Assembly (NCBI GenBank): GCA_018223415.1
Contig: JAGTTQ010000001.1
Span: 2,205,865-2,269,864 of the forward strand
Direction: 5' to 3'
DNA from: Eubacteriaceae bacterium Marseille-Q4139
Lineage (GTDB): Bacteria; Bacillota; Clostridia; Lachnospirales; Lachnospiraceae
DNA: 64,000 nt
Shown piece by piece: positions 34,819 to 42,674 of this stretch. Below the pieces are notes generated by a model that ran no database searches, had not been told where the DNA came from, and saw only the letters and a list, made by a program, of their open reading frames with translations. The stretch's first letter is position 1; the number at the start of each line of letters is the position of its first letter. The position numbers were made by a program, and so were the translations under genes.

Positions 34819-35034
34819 ATGCAGTTTTTCACTTCCGCCGTCACTACCTTGCAGACCCTCGTTGTGGCCCTGGGCGCCGGCCTGGGCGTGTGGGGCGTCG
34901 TCAATCTCCTGGAGGGCTACGGCTCCGACAACCCCGGCTCCAAGAGCCAGGGAATGAAGCAGCTCATGGCCGGCGGCGGCATCATCCTGCTGGGCACCAC
35001 CCTGATCCCCCTGCTGTCCGGGCTGTTTAGCTGA
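34819..35034 (+). CDS. Maff2-family small membrane protein
   Basis: A 71-residue protein with two hydrophobic helices: FTSAVTTLQTLVVALGAGLGVWGVVNLLEGYG and LMAGGGIILLGTTLIPLL. It is found in this place, between VirD4 and the VirB6-like gene, in Tn1549/CTn-type elements. It is analogous in layout to VirB2-like pilins, though that role is an inference. The ATG at 34819 is preceded by GGAGG at 34809-34813. Confidence 0.88.
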   Translation: MQFFTSAVTTLQTLVVALGAGLGVWGVVNLLEGYGSDNPGSKSQGMKQLMAGGGIILLGTTLIPLLSGLFS

Positions 35035-35049
35035 TAAGGACAGCGGCGC

Positions 35050-35916
35050 ATGGGATTTCTCACCGACTGGATCACGAACTGGCTGAAGGAGCTGCTGATC
35101 GGCGGGATCATGGACAACCTGTCGGGGCTCTTTGATACAGTAAACGCCCGTGTCGGGGAGATCGCGGTACAAGTGGGGACGACCCCGGCGGCATGGAACG
35201 CCGGGGTTTTCTCCCTGATCCGGCAGCTTTCCGAAACGGTGATACTGCCCATAGCCGGACTGATCCTGACCTTTGTTGCAACCTACGAGCTCATTCAACT
35301 GCTGGTGGAGCGGAATAATCTTCACGACCTGGACTACTGGATTTTCTTCAAATGGATATTCAAAACGGCCTGCACCATCCTCATTCTGTCCAACACGTTC
35401 AACATTGTTATGGCGGTGTTTGACGTGGCCCAGCGGGTGGTGGCGCAGTCGGCGGGGCTGATCCAGGGCTCCACGGACGTTTCCCCGTCTATGCTGGCGG
35501 ACCTGGAGGCCACGCTGGAGGGGATGGACCTGGGGCCCCTGGTAGGGCTGTGGCTCCAGTCCTTTGTGGTGCAGCTCACCATGACCGCGCTGAATATCGT
35601 GATTTTCGTGATCGTCTATGGCAGGATGATAGAAATATATATGCTCACCAGTTTAGCGCCTCTCCCAGTGGCAACCCTGGCAAACCGGGAGCTGGGCGGG
35701 GCCGGGCAGAACTATCTCCGCTCCCTGTTCGCCGTGGGCTTCCAGGGGATGCTGATATTGGTATGCGTGGCGATCTACGCAGTACTCATTCAGAGTATCG
35801 CCGTGGGGGGCGACCCCATAGGGGCGATATGGGGCACCATCGGCTATACGGTGCTGCTGTGTTACTGCCTGTTCAAAACGGGGAGCATCGCCCGGAGCGT
35901 CCTGGGGGCGCATTAG
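35050..35916 (+). CDS. VirB6/TrbL-like conjugation membrane protein
   Basis: A 288-residue polytopic protein with about six membrane segments (LIRQLSETVILPIAGLILTFVATYELIQLL; IFKTACTILILSNTFNIVMAVFDVAQ; MTALNIVIFVIVYGRMIEIYMLTSLAPLPVATL and others). It sits after Maff2, as in CTn elements, and probably forms the inner channel of the mating apparatus. AAGGA precedes the ATG. A degenerate palindrome copy follows its stop. Confidence 0.88.
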   Translation: MGFLTDWITNWLKELLIGGIMDNLSGLFDTVNARVGEIAVQVGTTPAAWNAGVFSLIRQLSETVILPIAGLILTFVATYELIQLLVERNNLHDLDYWIFFKWIFKTACTILILSNTFNIVMAVFDVAQRVVAQSAGLIQGSTDVSPSMLADLEATLEGMDLGPLVGLWLQSFVVQLTMTALNIVIFVIVYGRMIEIYMLTSLAPLPVATLANRELGGAGQNYLRSLFAVGFQGMLILVCVAIYAVLIQSIAVGGDPIGAIWGTIGYTVLLCYCLFKTGSIARSVLGAH

Positions 35917-35924
35917 GCCCCGAA

Positions 35925-35947
35925 CCTCTGGACACCGTGACCATAAG
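35925..35947. repeat. Palindrome copy 3 (degenerate, after virB6-like gene)
   Basis: The left arm CTCTGGACAC-C is intact, but the right arm reads GTGACCATAAG, two mismatches in the core. It is the least conserved copy. Confidence 0.7.
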
Positions 35948-35964
35948 CGGAGAGGAGGGATTTT

Positions 35965-36537
35965 ATCGGGAAATACGCTGTGATCTACGCCGACCCGCCC
36001 TGGCGGTATGCCCAAAAGAATTTGCAGGGTGCGGCGGAGAAGCACTATCCCACCATGACCATCAATGACCTGTGCGCACTCCCGGTGGCGGAGCTGGCCG
36101 CCCCGGACTGTGCGCTGTTCCTGTGGGCCACGTTCCCCCAGCTCCCGGAGGCCCTGCGGCTGATCAAGGCGTGGGGCTTCGCCTATAAGAGCGTGGCCTT
36201 TGTCTGGCTGAAAAAGAACCGCCGGGCGGATAGCTGGTTTTACGGCCTGGGCTTTTGGACCAGGGCCAACGCGGAGGTGTGCCTGCTGGCGACGCGGGGC
36301 CATCCCCGGCGGCAGGCTGCCAACGTCCACCAATTCATTATTTCTCCCATTGAGGCCCACAGCAAAAAGCCGGACGAGGCCAGGGAGAAAATTGTGGCCC
36401 TCATGGGTGACGTTCCCCGCGTGGAGCTGTTCGCCCGGCAGACTGCCCCCGGCTGGGACGTTTGGGGGAACGAGGTGGAATGTACCCCCGGCCTCTGGAC
36501 ACCGTGTCCAGAGCTGGTAACAAGAAAAGAGGTGTAA
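35965..36537 (+). CDS. MT-A70-family adenine DNA methyltransferase
   Basis: A 190-residue N6-adenine methyltransferase. GKYAVIYADPPWRYAQK carries the DPPW catalytic motif; LFLWATFPQLPEALRLIKAWGF and ANAEVCLLATRGHPRRQ are family segments, and SKKPDEAREKIVALMGD completes the SAM site. It probably protects element DNA from host restriction. AGGAGGGA (35953-35960) directly precedes an ATC codon (35965) that begins the family-typical N-terminus; the next usable start, GTG 35980, would delete it. The 3' end of the gene runs through palindrome copy 4. Confidence 0.87.
   Translation: MGKYAVIYADPPWRYAQKNLQGAAEKHYPTMTINDLCALPVAELAAPDCALFLWATFPQLPEALRLIKAWGFAYKSVAFVWLKKNRRADSWFYGLGFWTRANAEVCLLATRGHPRRQAANVHQFIISPIEAHSKKPDEAREKIVALMGDVPRVELFARQTAPGWDVWGNEVECTPGLWTPCPELVTRKEV
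36493..36513. repeat. Palindrome copy 4 (within 3' end of MT-A70 gene)
   Basis: Perfect CTCTGGACAC-C-GTGTCCAGAG, translated as the C-terminal LWTPCPE of the methyltransferase. Confidence 0.9.
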
Positions 36538-36540
36538 TTT

Positions 36541-36981
36541 TTGCCCTATGTGAATGTACCCAACGACCTGTCCAGGGTCAAAACCAAGCTGGCGTTCAAC
36601 CTCACCAAGCGGCAGCTTATCTGTTTCGGCGGCGGCGGGCTGGTGGGCGTCCCCGTCTATCTGCTGACCCGTGGGGCCGTCGGCGGCACCGGGGCCATGT
36701 TCCTCATGCTGGGGATCATGCTCCCGGCGTTCCTCATGGCGATGTACGAAAAGGACGGCCTGCCCTTTGAGAAAGTGGTGCGCAATATCATCCGCGCCCG
36801 CTTTCTCCGCCCCGGCCCCAGGCCCTACCGAACGCAGAATATCTATGCTCCGTTCGCCGGAAAGGAGGAACCAGTGAAACTGGTGACGGAAATACTGGGA
36901 GGCCCGCAGGCCGAGACAGTAAAGGAGGTGTCCGCTTCTGAACCCAAGAGCCAAAAGCGCCGGAAGCGCAAGGGCCGGTAA
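36541..36981 (+). CDS. PrgI-family conjugation protein (VirB3-like)
   Basis: A 146-residue membrane protein opening YVNVPNDLSRVKTKLAFNLTKRQLICFGGGGL, the PrgI signature, with two membrane helices (residues about 27-45 and 55-75). It is thought to anchor the VirB4 ATPase. The start is TTG at 36541, 6 bp after an AGAGGTG site; alternatives downstream lack the family N-terminus. Its 3' end overlaps the VirB4 gene by 44 bp. Confidence 0.9.
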   Translation: MPYVNVPNDLSRVKTKLAFNLTKRQLICFGGGGLVGVPVYLLTRGAVGGTGAMFLMLGIMLPAFLMAMYEKDGLPFEKVVRNIIRARFLRPGPRPYRTQNIYAPFAGKEEPVKLVTEILGGPQAETVKEVSASEPKSQKRRKRKGR

Positions 36982-39295
36982 ACGCTCCCTCTCCGCACAG
37001 CAGACCATCCCCTATGTGGAGATGCTGAAAGACGGCATTTGCCGGGTGCGGGAGGGCTTCTACACCAAAACCATCGCCTACGAGGATATTAACTACTCCG
37101 TGGCCTCCAGCGAGGACCAGTCCGCCATCTTTGACGGCTGGTGCGGCTTCCTCAACTACTTTGACAGCGCCCTCCCGTTCCAGCTCTCCTTTATCAACCA
37201 CCGCTCCAGGGGCGGCAGCCGGTACAAGGTCAATATCCCCATGGCCCACGACGACTTTGACAGCATCCGGGGCGAGTATGTGGATATGCTGAAACGGCAG
37301 ATTGCCAGGAGCAACAACGGAATCGTCCGCTCCAAGTACATCACGTTCGGCGTCCCCGCCGACGGCCTGGAGACAGCCCGCCCCCGGCTGGAGCGGGTGT
37401 CCAGCGACATTATGGGCAACTTCAAGAAGCTGGGGGCCCATTCCCGTGTGCTCAACGGGCGGGAGCGGCTGGAGGTGCTTCACGGCCAGATGCACCCCGG
37501 AGGCCGGGAGCCGTTTCGCTTCTCCTGGCCGGACATTGTGAAAACCGGCATGGGGACCAAGGACTTCATCGCCCCGGACAGCTTCGACTTCTCCGCCTCC
37601 CGGACATTCCGGGTGGGCCAGTCCTGGGGCGCGGCCTCCTACTTACAGATCATGGCCTCCGAGCTGTCCGACAAGCTGCTGTTGGAGCTGCTGGAGCTGG
37701 ACGCGGAAATGACCGTCACCCTCCACGTTCAGACGGTGGACCAGCTCAAGGCCATCAAAATGACCAAGGGCAAAATCTCCGACATTGACAAGATGAAAGT
37801 GGAGGAGCAGAAAAAGGCAGTCAGGGCAGGGTACGACATGGAAATTTTGCCCCCGGACCTCATTACCTACTCCAAGGACGCGGCGGCGCTCCTGGCGGAC
37901 CTCCAGTCCCGGAACGAGCGAATGTTCCTCCTGACGTTCACTGTGGTGAACATCGCTCCCACCCGGCAAAAGCTGGAGAACGACGTGTTCACCATCTCCG
38001 GCATCGCGCAGAAGTACAACTGCGCCTTGAAGCGGCTGGACTGGCAGCAGGAGCAGGGCTTTACCTCCTCCCTGGTGCTGGGGGACAACGCCATCGAGAT
38101 ACAACGGGGCATGACCACCAGCTCCACGGCGATTTTCATTCCCTTTATGACAAAGGAGCTGCGCATGGACGGGGCGGCGCTGTACTACGGCATGAACGCC
38201 CTTTCCAACAACGTCATTATGGCGGACCGCAAGCGGCTTAAAAACCCCAACGGCCTGTTCCTGGGCACCCCCGGCAGCGGCAAGAGCTTTGCCGCCAAGC
38301 GGGAGATCGTCAACGTGTTCCTCTCCCTCCCGGACGACGACATCATCATAGCGGACCCGGAGGGGGAGTATTACCCCCTGGTGAACCGGCTGGGCGGTCA
38401 GGTGGTGCGGCTGTCCCCGTCGGCCACGGCGGGCACGTTCATCAACCCCATGGACATCAACCCCAACTACGCCGACGACGAGGACCCCCTGTCCCTCAAA
38501 AGCGATTTTATCCTCTCCCTGTGCGAGCTGATCGTGGGCGGGCGGAGCGGGCTGGCCCCCGTGGAAAAGACGGTGATCGACCGTTGTGTGCGGACCATCT
38601 ACCGGCCCTATCTGGCGGACCCGGCCCCGGAGCGTATGCCCATCCTCCAGGACCTCTACGACGAGCTGCTGAAACAGTCCGAACCGGAGGCCCGGCGGGT
38701 GGCGTCCGCCCTGGAGCTGTACTGCACCGGCTCCCTCAACCTCTTTAACCACCGCACTAATGTCGAGGTCAATTCCCGGCTGCTGTGCTTCGACATCAAG
38801 GCCCTGGGAAAGATGCTGAAAAAGATCGGGCTGCTGATCCTCACCGACCAGATATGGGGCCGGGTGACGGAGAACCGGGACCGGCGGCGGGCGACCTGGG
38901 TGTACCAGGACGAATTTCACGTCCTGCTGGCGGAACCCCAGACGGCGGCGTACAGCGTCGAGATTTTCCGCCGCTTCCGCAAGTGGGGGGCCATCCCCAG
39001 CGGGATCACCCAGAATGTGAAAAGCCTGTTGGAGAGCAGCGAGATCGAGTCCATTTTTGGTAACTGCGATTTCCTCTATATGCTGTCCCAGGCCGCCGGG
39101 GATCAAAAGGTGCTGGCAAGCCACCTGGGGATCAGCCCGCACCAGCTCTCCTATGTCACGCACTCCGGCTCCGGCGAGGGGCTGCTTTTTTATGGGGATA
39201 CCACCATTCCCTTTGTGGATCACTTCCCCCAGGACACCGAGCTCTATACCCTGCTGACGACCAAGCCGGAGGACAAGGCCAATGGGCAGGAGTAA
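36938..39295 (+). CDS. virB4: VirB4-like conjugation ATPase
   Basis: A 785-residue motor of the mating channel. The N-terminal region is QTIPYVEMLKDGICRV...YTKTIAYEDINY; Walker A is LGTPGSGKS (443-450), Walker B is VYQDEFHVLLAEP, and the C-terminal ITQNVKSLLESSEIESIFGNCDF is typical. AAAGGAGGTG at 36921-36930 lies 7 bp before a CTG codon (36938), which gives the N-terminal basic extension NPRAKSAGSARAGKRS usual in relatives; the next candidate, GTG 37016, has no ribosome site. CTG initiation is therefore proposed. Confidence 0.93.
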   Translation: MNPRAKSAGSARAGKRSLSAQQTIPYVEMLKDGICRVREGFYTKTIAYEDINYSVASSEDQSAIFDGWCGFLNYFDSALPFQLSFINHRSRGGSRYKVNIPMAHDDFDSIRGEYVDMLKRQIARSNNGIVRSKYITFGVPADGLETARPRLERVSSDIMGNFKKLGAHSRVLNGRERLEVLHGQMHPGGREPFRFSWPDIVKTGMGTKDFIAPDSFDFSASRTFRVGQSWGAASYLQIMASELSDKLLLELLELDAEMTVTLHVQTVDQLKAIKMTKGKISDIDKMKVEEQKKAVRAGYDMEILPPDLITYSKDAAALLADLQSRNERMFLLTFTVVNIAPTRQKLENDVFTISGIAQKYNCALKRLDWQQEQGFTSSLVLGDNAIEIQRGMTTSSTAIFIPFMTKELRMDGAALYYGMNALSNNVIMADRKRLKNPNGLFLGTPGSGKSFAAKREIVNVFLSLPDDDIIIADPEGEYYPLVNRLGGQVVRLSPSATAGTFINPMDINPNYADDEDPLSLKSDFILSLCELIVGGRSGLAPVEKTVIDRCVRTIYRPYLADPAPERMPILQDLYDELLKQSEPEARRVASALELYCTGSLNLFNHRTNVEVNSRLLCFDIKALGKMLKKIGLLILTDQIWGRVTENRDRRRATWVYQDEFHVLLAEPQTAAYSVEIFRRFRKWGAIPSGITQNVKSLLESSEIESIFGNCDFLYMLSQAAGDQKVLASHLGISPHQLSYVTHSGSGEGLLFYGDTTIPFVDHFPQDTELYTLLTTKPEDKANGQE

Positions 39296-40985
39296 GGCCC
39301 GGCCCACTTCTGGACACCGTGTCCATAAGTCCAAGCTCCACCAGGAGAGCGAACGGGCCCGGCCCTCCGAACGGCTGCGGCAGGAGGGGAAGAAGCGGAG
39401 CGCCCAGGGGCAGACGCGGGCGGAGAAAAGCGCGGTCAAGGCGGAAAAGGCCAAGCTGCGTATGGGCGCGGCCCAGGAGAAGCTGGCGGCCCAGGCCCCG
39501 GTCAAGCCCCCCGGCCCTGTGAAGCGCGGGGCCGGGGCCCTGGGCTGGGGCGTCCATGGCTTCGTCCATGGCAAGCTCTACGAGGTGGAGCATGAGAACG
39601 TGGGCACCGAGGGGGCCCACCACTCCGAGCTGGTGGGCGAGGCCGTGGGGCGGAAAACGGCGCGGACGGTGCGGCAGGCCATCCGGGATCACCCGGCCAA
39701 GGCCGCCGCCCGCGCCGAGGCCCGGTACGTCAAGGCCACGGCGGAGCACCGCTTTCAGGTGGAGCTGGAGAAGCACCCGGACCTGGGCAAGAACGCCCTG
39801 GCCCGCTTCGCACAGAAGCAGCGCCAAAAGCGGCAGTACGCGAAACAGGCGCGGGAGGCCGCCAAGCAGGGGGCCAAGGCCGCCGAAAAGACCGCCGCCT
39901 CTGCGGAGAAGCTGGCAGAGAAAGTGGCGGGCTTCGTCAAGAGGCACCCCGGCGGGGTGGTGATCGCCCTGTGCTGCGTCCTCCTCCTGTTCACGATCCA
40001 GTCCTGCGCCTCCTCCTTGGTGACGCTGGGCAACGGGATCATCGGCGGGATCGGGGCCAGCACCTACCCCGCCCAGGACGGGGATATGCTGGGGGCCGAG
40101 GCCGCCTACTGCGCGTTGGAGGCGGAGCTGCAACACTACCTGGACACCTACACCAGCACCCACGACTACGACGAATACCACTTAGACCTGGACGCCATCG
40201 AGCATGACCCCTATGTGCTGATCTCCATGCTCTCCGCGTTCCATGAGGGGGAATGGACGCTGGCGGAGGTACAGGGGACGCTCCAGACCATTTTTGACCG
40301 GCAGTATATCCTCTCGGAAAATGTGCGGGTGGAGGTACGCTACCGGAGGGAAACGCGGACGGGGCCCGACGGCCCCTATACCGTCCTGGTCCCCTACAAC
40401 TACTACATCTGCACCGTGACGCTGAAAAATGAAGTCCTGTCCCACCTGCCCGTCTACATGATGGGCGAGGAGCAGCTATCCCGGTATTCCCTCTATCTGT
40501 CGGCGCTGGGCAACCGGCCCGACCTGTTCCCCGGTTCCGCCTATGTGGACAAGTACATCACCAACCCGCCCCAGCCCTACGACGTGCCGGAGGCGTATCT
40601 GACGGCTGATCCCACCTTTGCCGCTATGCTCACCGAGGCGGAGAAGTACCTGGGCTACCCCTACGTTTGGGGCGGACACAGCCCGGCAACGTCCTTTGAC
40701 TGTTCCGGCTACCTGTCCTATGTGCTGAACCAATGCGGCTGGAATGTGGGCCGCCTAGGGGCCCAGGGGCTTTACAACTACTGTACCCCCGTCAGCTCCC
40801 CACGGCCCGGCGACCTTGTGTTTTTCCGCTACACCTACGACGCGCCTGACCCGGACAGCGTGACCCACTGTGGGCTTTATGTGGGGGACGGGATGATGCT
40901 CCACTGTGGGGACCCCATTCAGTACACCAGCTTGAATACAAGCTACTGGCAGTCCCATTTTTACGCCTGGGGGCGTTTACCATGA
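39282..40985 (+). CDS. NlpC/P60-domain conjugation cell-wall hydrolase (CD1108-type)
   Basis: A 567-residue protein. A basic, Ala/Lys-rich cytoplasmic part (1-220) is followed by a membrane segment (GGVVIALCCVLLLFTIQSCASSLVTL), a spacer domain, and a C-terminal C40 peptidase with YVWGGHSPATSFDCSGYLSYVL (Cys474) and VTHCGLYVGDG (His). It cuts peptidoglycan to let the mating apparatus through. The ATG at 39282 overlaps the VirB4 stop, and palindrome copy 5 is translated as TSGHRVHKS near its start. Confidence 0.92.
   Translation: MGRSKARPTSGHRVHKSKLHQESERARPSERLRQEGKKRSAQGQTRAEKSAVKAEKAKLRMGAAQEKLAAQAPVKPPGPVKRGAGALGWGVHGFVHGKLYEVEHENVGTEGAHHSELVGEAVGRKTARTVRQAIRDHPAKAAARAEARYVKATAEHRFQVELEKHPDLGKNALARFAQKQRQKRQYAKQAREAAKQGAKAAEKTAASAEKLAEKVAGFVKRHPGGVVIALCCVLLLFTIQSCASSLVTLGNGIIGGIGASTYPAQDGDMLGAEAAYCALEAELQHYLDTYTSTHDYDEYHLDLDAIEHDPYVLISMLSAFHEGEWTLAEVQGTLQTIFDRQYILSENVRVEVRYRRETRTGPDGPYTVLVPYNYYICTVTLKNEVLSHLPVYMMGEEQLSRYSLYLSALGNRPDLFPGSAYVDKYITNPPQPYDVPEAYLTADPTFAAMLTEAEKYLGYPYVWGGHSPATSFDCSGYLSYVLNQCGWNVGRLGAQGLYNYCTPVSSPRPGDLVFFRYTYDAPDPDSVTHCGLYVGDGMMLHCGDPIQYTSLNTSYWQSHFYAWGRLP
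39306..39330. repeat. Palindrome copy 5 (near start of NlpC/P60 gene)
   Basis: ACTTCTGGACAC-C-GTGTCCATAAGT, one mismatch (T for G) in the right arm; it lies inside coding sequence. Confidence 0.85.
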
Positions 40986-41000
40986 ACAAGGAGGTTTTCA

Positions 41001-41252
41001 ATGGCGATCAGCAAAAGCGCGAAAATTATGGCCGAGATGGAGAAAGTCAAGGCCAAGATCAACGAGCAGCAGGCCCGGCTGAAAGAGCTGGAACAGAAGC
41101 ACCGGGAAGCCGAGAATGAGGAGATCGTGGACATCGTGCGGGGCATGAGCGTGTCCCTGGACGAGCTGCCCGCCCTCCTGCGGCAGCTCCGGGACGGCCC
41201 CGCTTCTGGACACGGTGTCCAGAAGTCCGGGGGAAAGGAGAGTGCGGAATGA
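41001..41252 (+). CDS. DUF4315-family conjugative-element protein
   Basis: An 83-residue protein, mostly one coiled coil (KIMAEMEKVKAKINEQQARLKELEQKHREAENEEIVDIVRGM), the DUF4315 pattern placed in CTn elements between the NlpC/P60 and DUF4366 genes. Function unknown. ACAAGGAGG precedes the ATG. The C-terminus is encoded by palindrome copy 6, and the stop overlaps the next start by 4 bp. Confidence 0.88.
   Translation: MAISKSAKIMAEMEKVKAKINEQQARLKELEQKHREAENEEIVDIVRGMSVSLDELPALLRQLRDGPASGHGVQKSGGKESAE
41203..41225. repeat. Palindrome copy 6 (3' end of DUF4315 gene)
   Basis: Perfect palindrome, core CTGGACAC-G-GTGTCCAG with CTT/AAG flanks, encoding SGHGVQKS. Confidence 0.9.
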
Positions 41253-41899
41253 AGAAAAAATCCCGTATGCTGGCGGCCATGCTCTGCGCCGTCCTGATGG
41301 TGGGTGTGCTCACCGCCCCCGCCTACGCGGGCGGCGGCGACGAGGGCGAGGGCAGCGAGTACGTCCCCTGGGTGGGGCTGGAGCCTGTGGACCCCCTGCC
41401 CGTGGAGCAGCCCCCGGACCCCAAGCCGTTCACCCCGGACGGGACGGGGACGGTGTTGGACAACGCCACGGACGAGGACGGCAAGGAGTTTTTCACCATC
41501 ACCACGGCGGACGAGGCGGTTTTCTATCTGGTGATAGACCGGCAGCGTGAGGCGGAGAACGTCTATTTTCTGAACGCCGTCACCGTGGCCGACCTGATGG
41601 CCCTGGCCGAGCCGGGCCCGGAGCCGGAGGCCCCGCCCCCTGTGACGGAGCCGGAGCCTGAACCCACTCCCACCCCGGAGCCGGAGCCCCAAAAGTCCGG
41701 CGGAGCCGGGATGCTCCTGGCGGCCCTGGCGGTGCTGGCCCTGGGCGGCGGGGCCGGGTGGTACTTCAAAATCTACCGTCCCAAGCAGCAAAAGGCGGCG
41801 GAGCCGGAGGAGGACTATTCCAGCTATGACGAGCCCGACGACTACGACGACGCGCCCCCCTGGGACGTGGACGAGGAGAACGAGGGAGGGGACGAGTGA
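41249..41899 (+). CDS. DUF4366-family exported protein
   Basis: A 216-residue protein with a signal peptide (MKKKSRMLAAMLCAVLMVGVL...APAYAG), an extracellular domain (DGKEFFTITTADEAVFYLVIDRQREAENVYFLNAVTVADL), a Pro/Glu-rich stalk (residues about 125-150), one membrane helix (GMLLAALAVLALGGGAGWYF) and an acidic cytoplasmic tail. This matches DUF4366 proteins of CTn transfer regions, presumably a surface component of the mating apparatus. Confidence 0.9.
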   Translation: MKKKSRMLAAMLCAVLMVGVLTAPAYAGGGDEGEGSEYVPWVGLEPVDPLPVEQPPDPKPFTPDGTGTVLDNATDEDGKEFFTITTADEAVFYLVIDRQREAENVYFLNAVTVADLMALAEPGPEPEAPPPVTEPEPEPTPTPEPEPQKSGGAGMLLAALAVLALGGGAGWYFKIYRPKQQKAAEPEEDYSSYDEPDDYDDAPPWDVDEENEGGDE

Positions 41900-42081
41900 A
41901 TTTCACTGACAGCCCCTATGAGCCCTTTATGAAGCAGCCCACCTACCACCGGCCCCCGGAGCCCACCCCGCCCCCCAAGGGGTCCATCTGCGAGGGGTGC
42001 CCCTACTGGCGGGGCCTGCGGTGCGTGACCTGTTTCCGGGCCTACCTGCGGAGCCGGGCCGGGCCCGGAGAGGGGAGGTGA
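41896..42081 (+). CDS. Small cysteine-containing element protein
   Basis: A 61-residue protein starting at GTG 41896 that overlaps the DUF4366 stop (GAGTGA). It is proline-rich, then has CEGCPYWRGLRCVTC, a possible small zinc or disulfide motif. No family is recognised. Overlap with the upstream gene and codon bias like its neighbours support it being translated. Confidence 0.6.
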   Translation: MNFTDSPYEPFMKQPTYHRPPEPTPPPKGSICEGCPYWRGLRCVTCFRAYLRSRAGPGEGR

Positions 42082-42085
42082 CGGC

Positions 42086-42541
42086 ATGGACCAGCGGGAG
42101 CTCACCCGCGAGGAGCGGGCGGCAATCCGGGCCCTGGTGGTGAAGTGGTGCGCCAATTATGATTGGGAGTATGGATGCTTGCTTGGCCTGGGGCCCACGC
42201 GCAAACTATGTTTGCGTGGGGGGAGGAGGAGCAACGGAGTGAGCGAGCTTTCGCCGCAGGCGGAAGCGAGGGATACGGAGTTTGTGACGACGAGCGAGTG
42301 TTATATGCTGGGGAAAACCTGGACGGGCCCCCTGTGCCGGTACTTCCGGGCGGCTGTCCTGCCCCTGGACCCGGCGCTGGAGGCCGCCCTGACCGCCCCG
42401 GCCCCGGTGGAGACACGGGCCTGCCCCCTCTGCGGGCGGCCCGCGCTCCTGGGCGGGCGGCGGCGCTACTGTTCCCCCGCCTGCGCCCAGGCAGCCCATA
42501 GGAAACAGCAGCGGGATCACATGAGGAAAAAGAGGGGTTGA
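42086..42541 (+). CDS. Cysteine-rich VLP-domain protein carrying an internal repeat insertion
   Basis: The 151-residue frame has an N-terminal half like cysteine-rich VLP proteins of conjugative elements (IRALVVKWCANYDWEYGCLL), then CRYFRAAVLPLDPALEAAL and a C-terminal zinc-finger ACPLCGRPALLGGRRRYCSPACAQAAHRKQ. Between residues about 37 and 71 is a stretch without family similarity (RKLCLRGGRRSNGVSELS...) encoded by copy B of the structured repeat. The insertion keeps the frame, so a longer protein could still be made. Confidence 0.72.
   Translation: MDQRELTREERAAIRALVVKWCANYDWEYGCLLGLGPTRKLCLRGGRRSNGVSELSPQAEARDTEFVTTSECYMLGKTWTGPLCRYFRAAVLPLDPALEAALTAPAPVETRACPLCGRPALLGGRRRYCSPACAQAAHRKQQRDHMRKKRG
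42194..42299 (+). repeat. Structured repeat element, copy B (inside a coding sequence)
   Basis: The same order as copy A: hairpin 1 around GCGCAAAC-TAT-GTTTGCGTGGG, then GGGGAGGAGGAGCAACGGAG, hairpin 2 CTTTCGCC-GCA-GGCGGAAG, and CGGAGTTTGTGACGACGAG. Stem bases differ from copy A in paired fashion (T-A to C-G in hairpin 2). Confidence 0.75.
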
Positions 42542-42544
42542 CCT

Positions 42545-42656
42545 GTTGACAATTAGGCCCCCAAAAGTCCCGTGTTTTCAGGGCTTTCCAGACGCCGGAC
42601 GGGGGCGGGCCGTATCATTTCACGTCCCGCCCCTGTTTCGGCCCCATACTGTCAAC
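42545..42656. repeat. 112-bp inverted-repeat segment upstream of 42675 gene
   Basis: The outer ends GTTGACA and TGTCAAC are inverted repeats. Inside is GGGGCGGG/CCCGCCCC (42602-42633). It fills the gap before the next gene and may be a palindromic insertion or a regulatory hairpin. Confidence 0.5.
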
Positions 42657-42674
42657 ATTTTGGAGGAGATCAAC

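Noticed and set aside
28207..40181. Very long open frames on the minus strand in the GC-rich element (for example 28207-30075, 33727-35325, 37643-39574)
   Set aside because: They mirror strongly supported plus-strand genes, have no family motifs or ribosome sites, and arise because GC-rich codon usage removes stop codons on the opposite strand.
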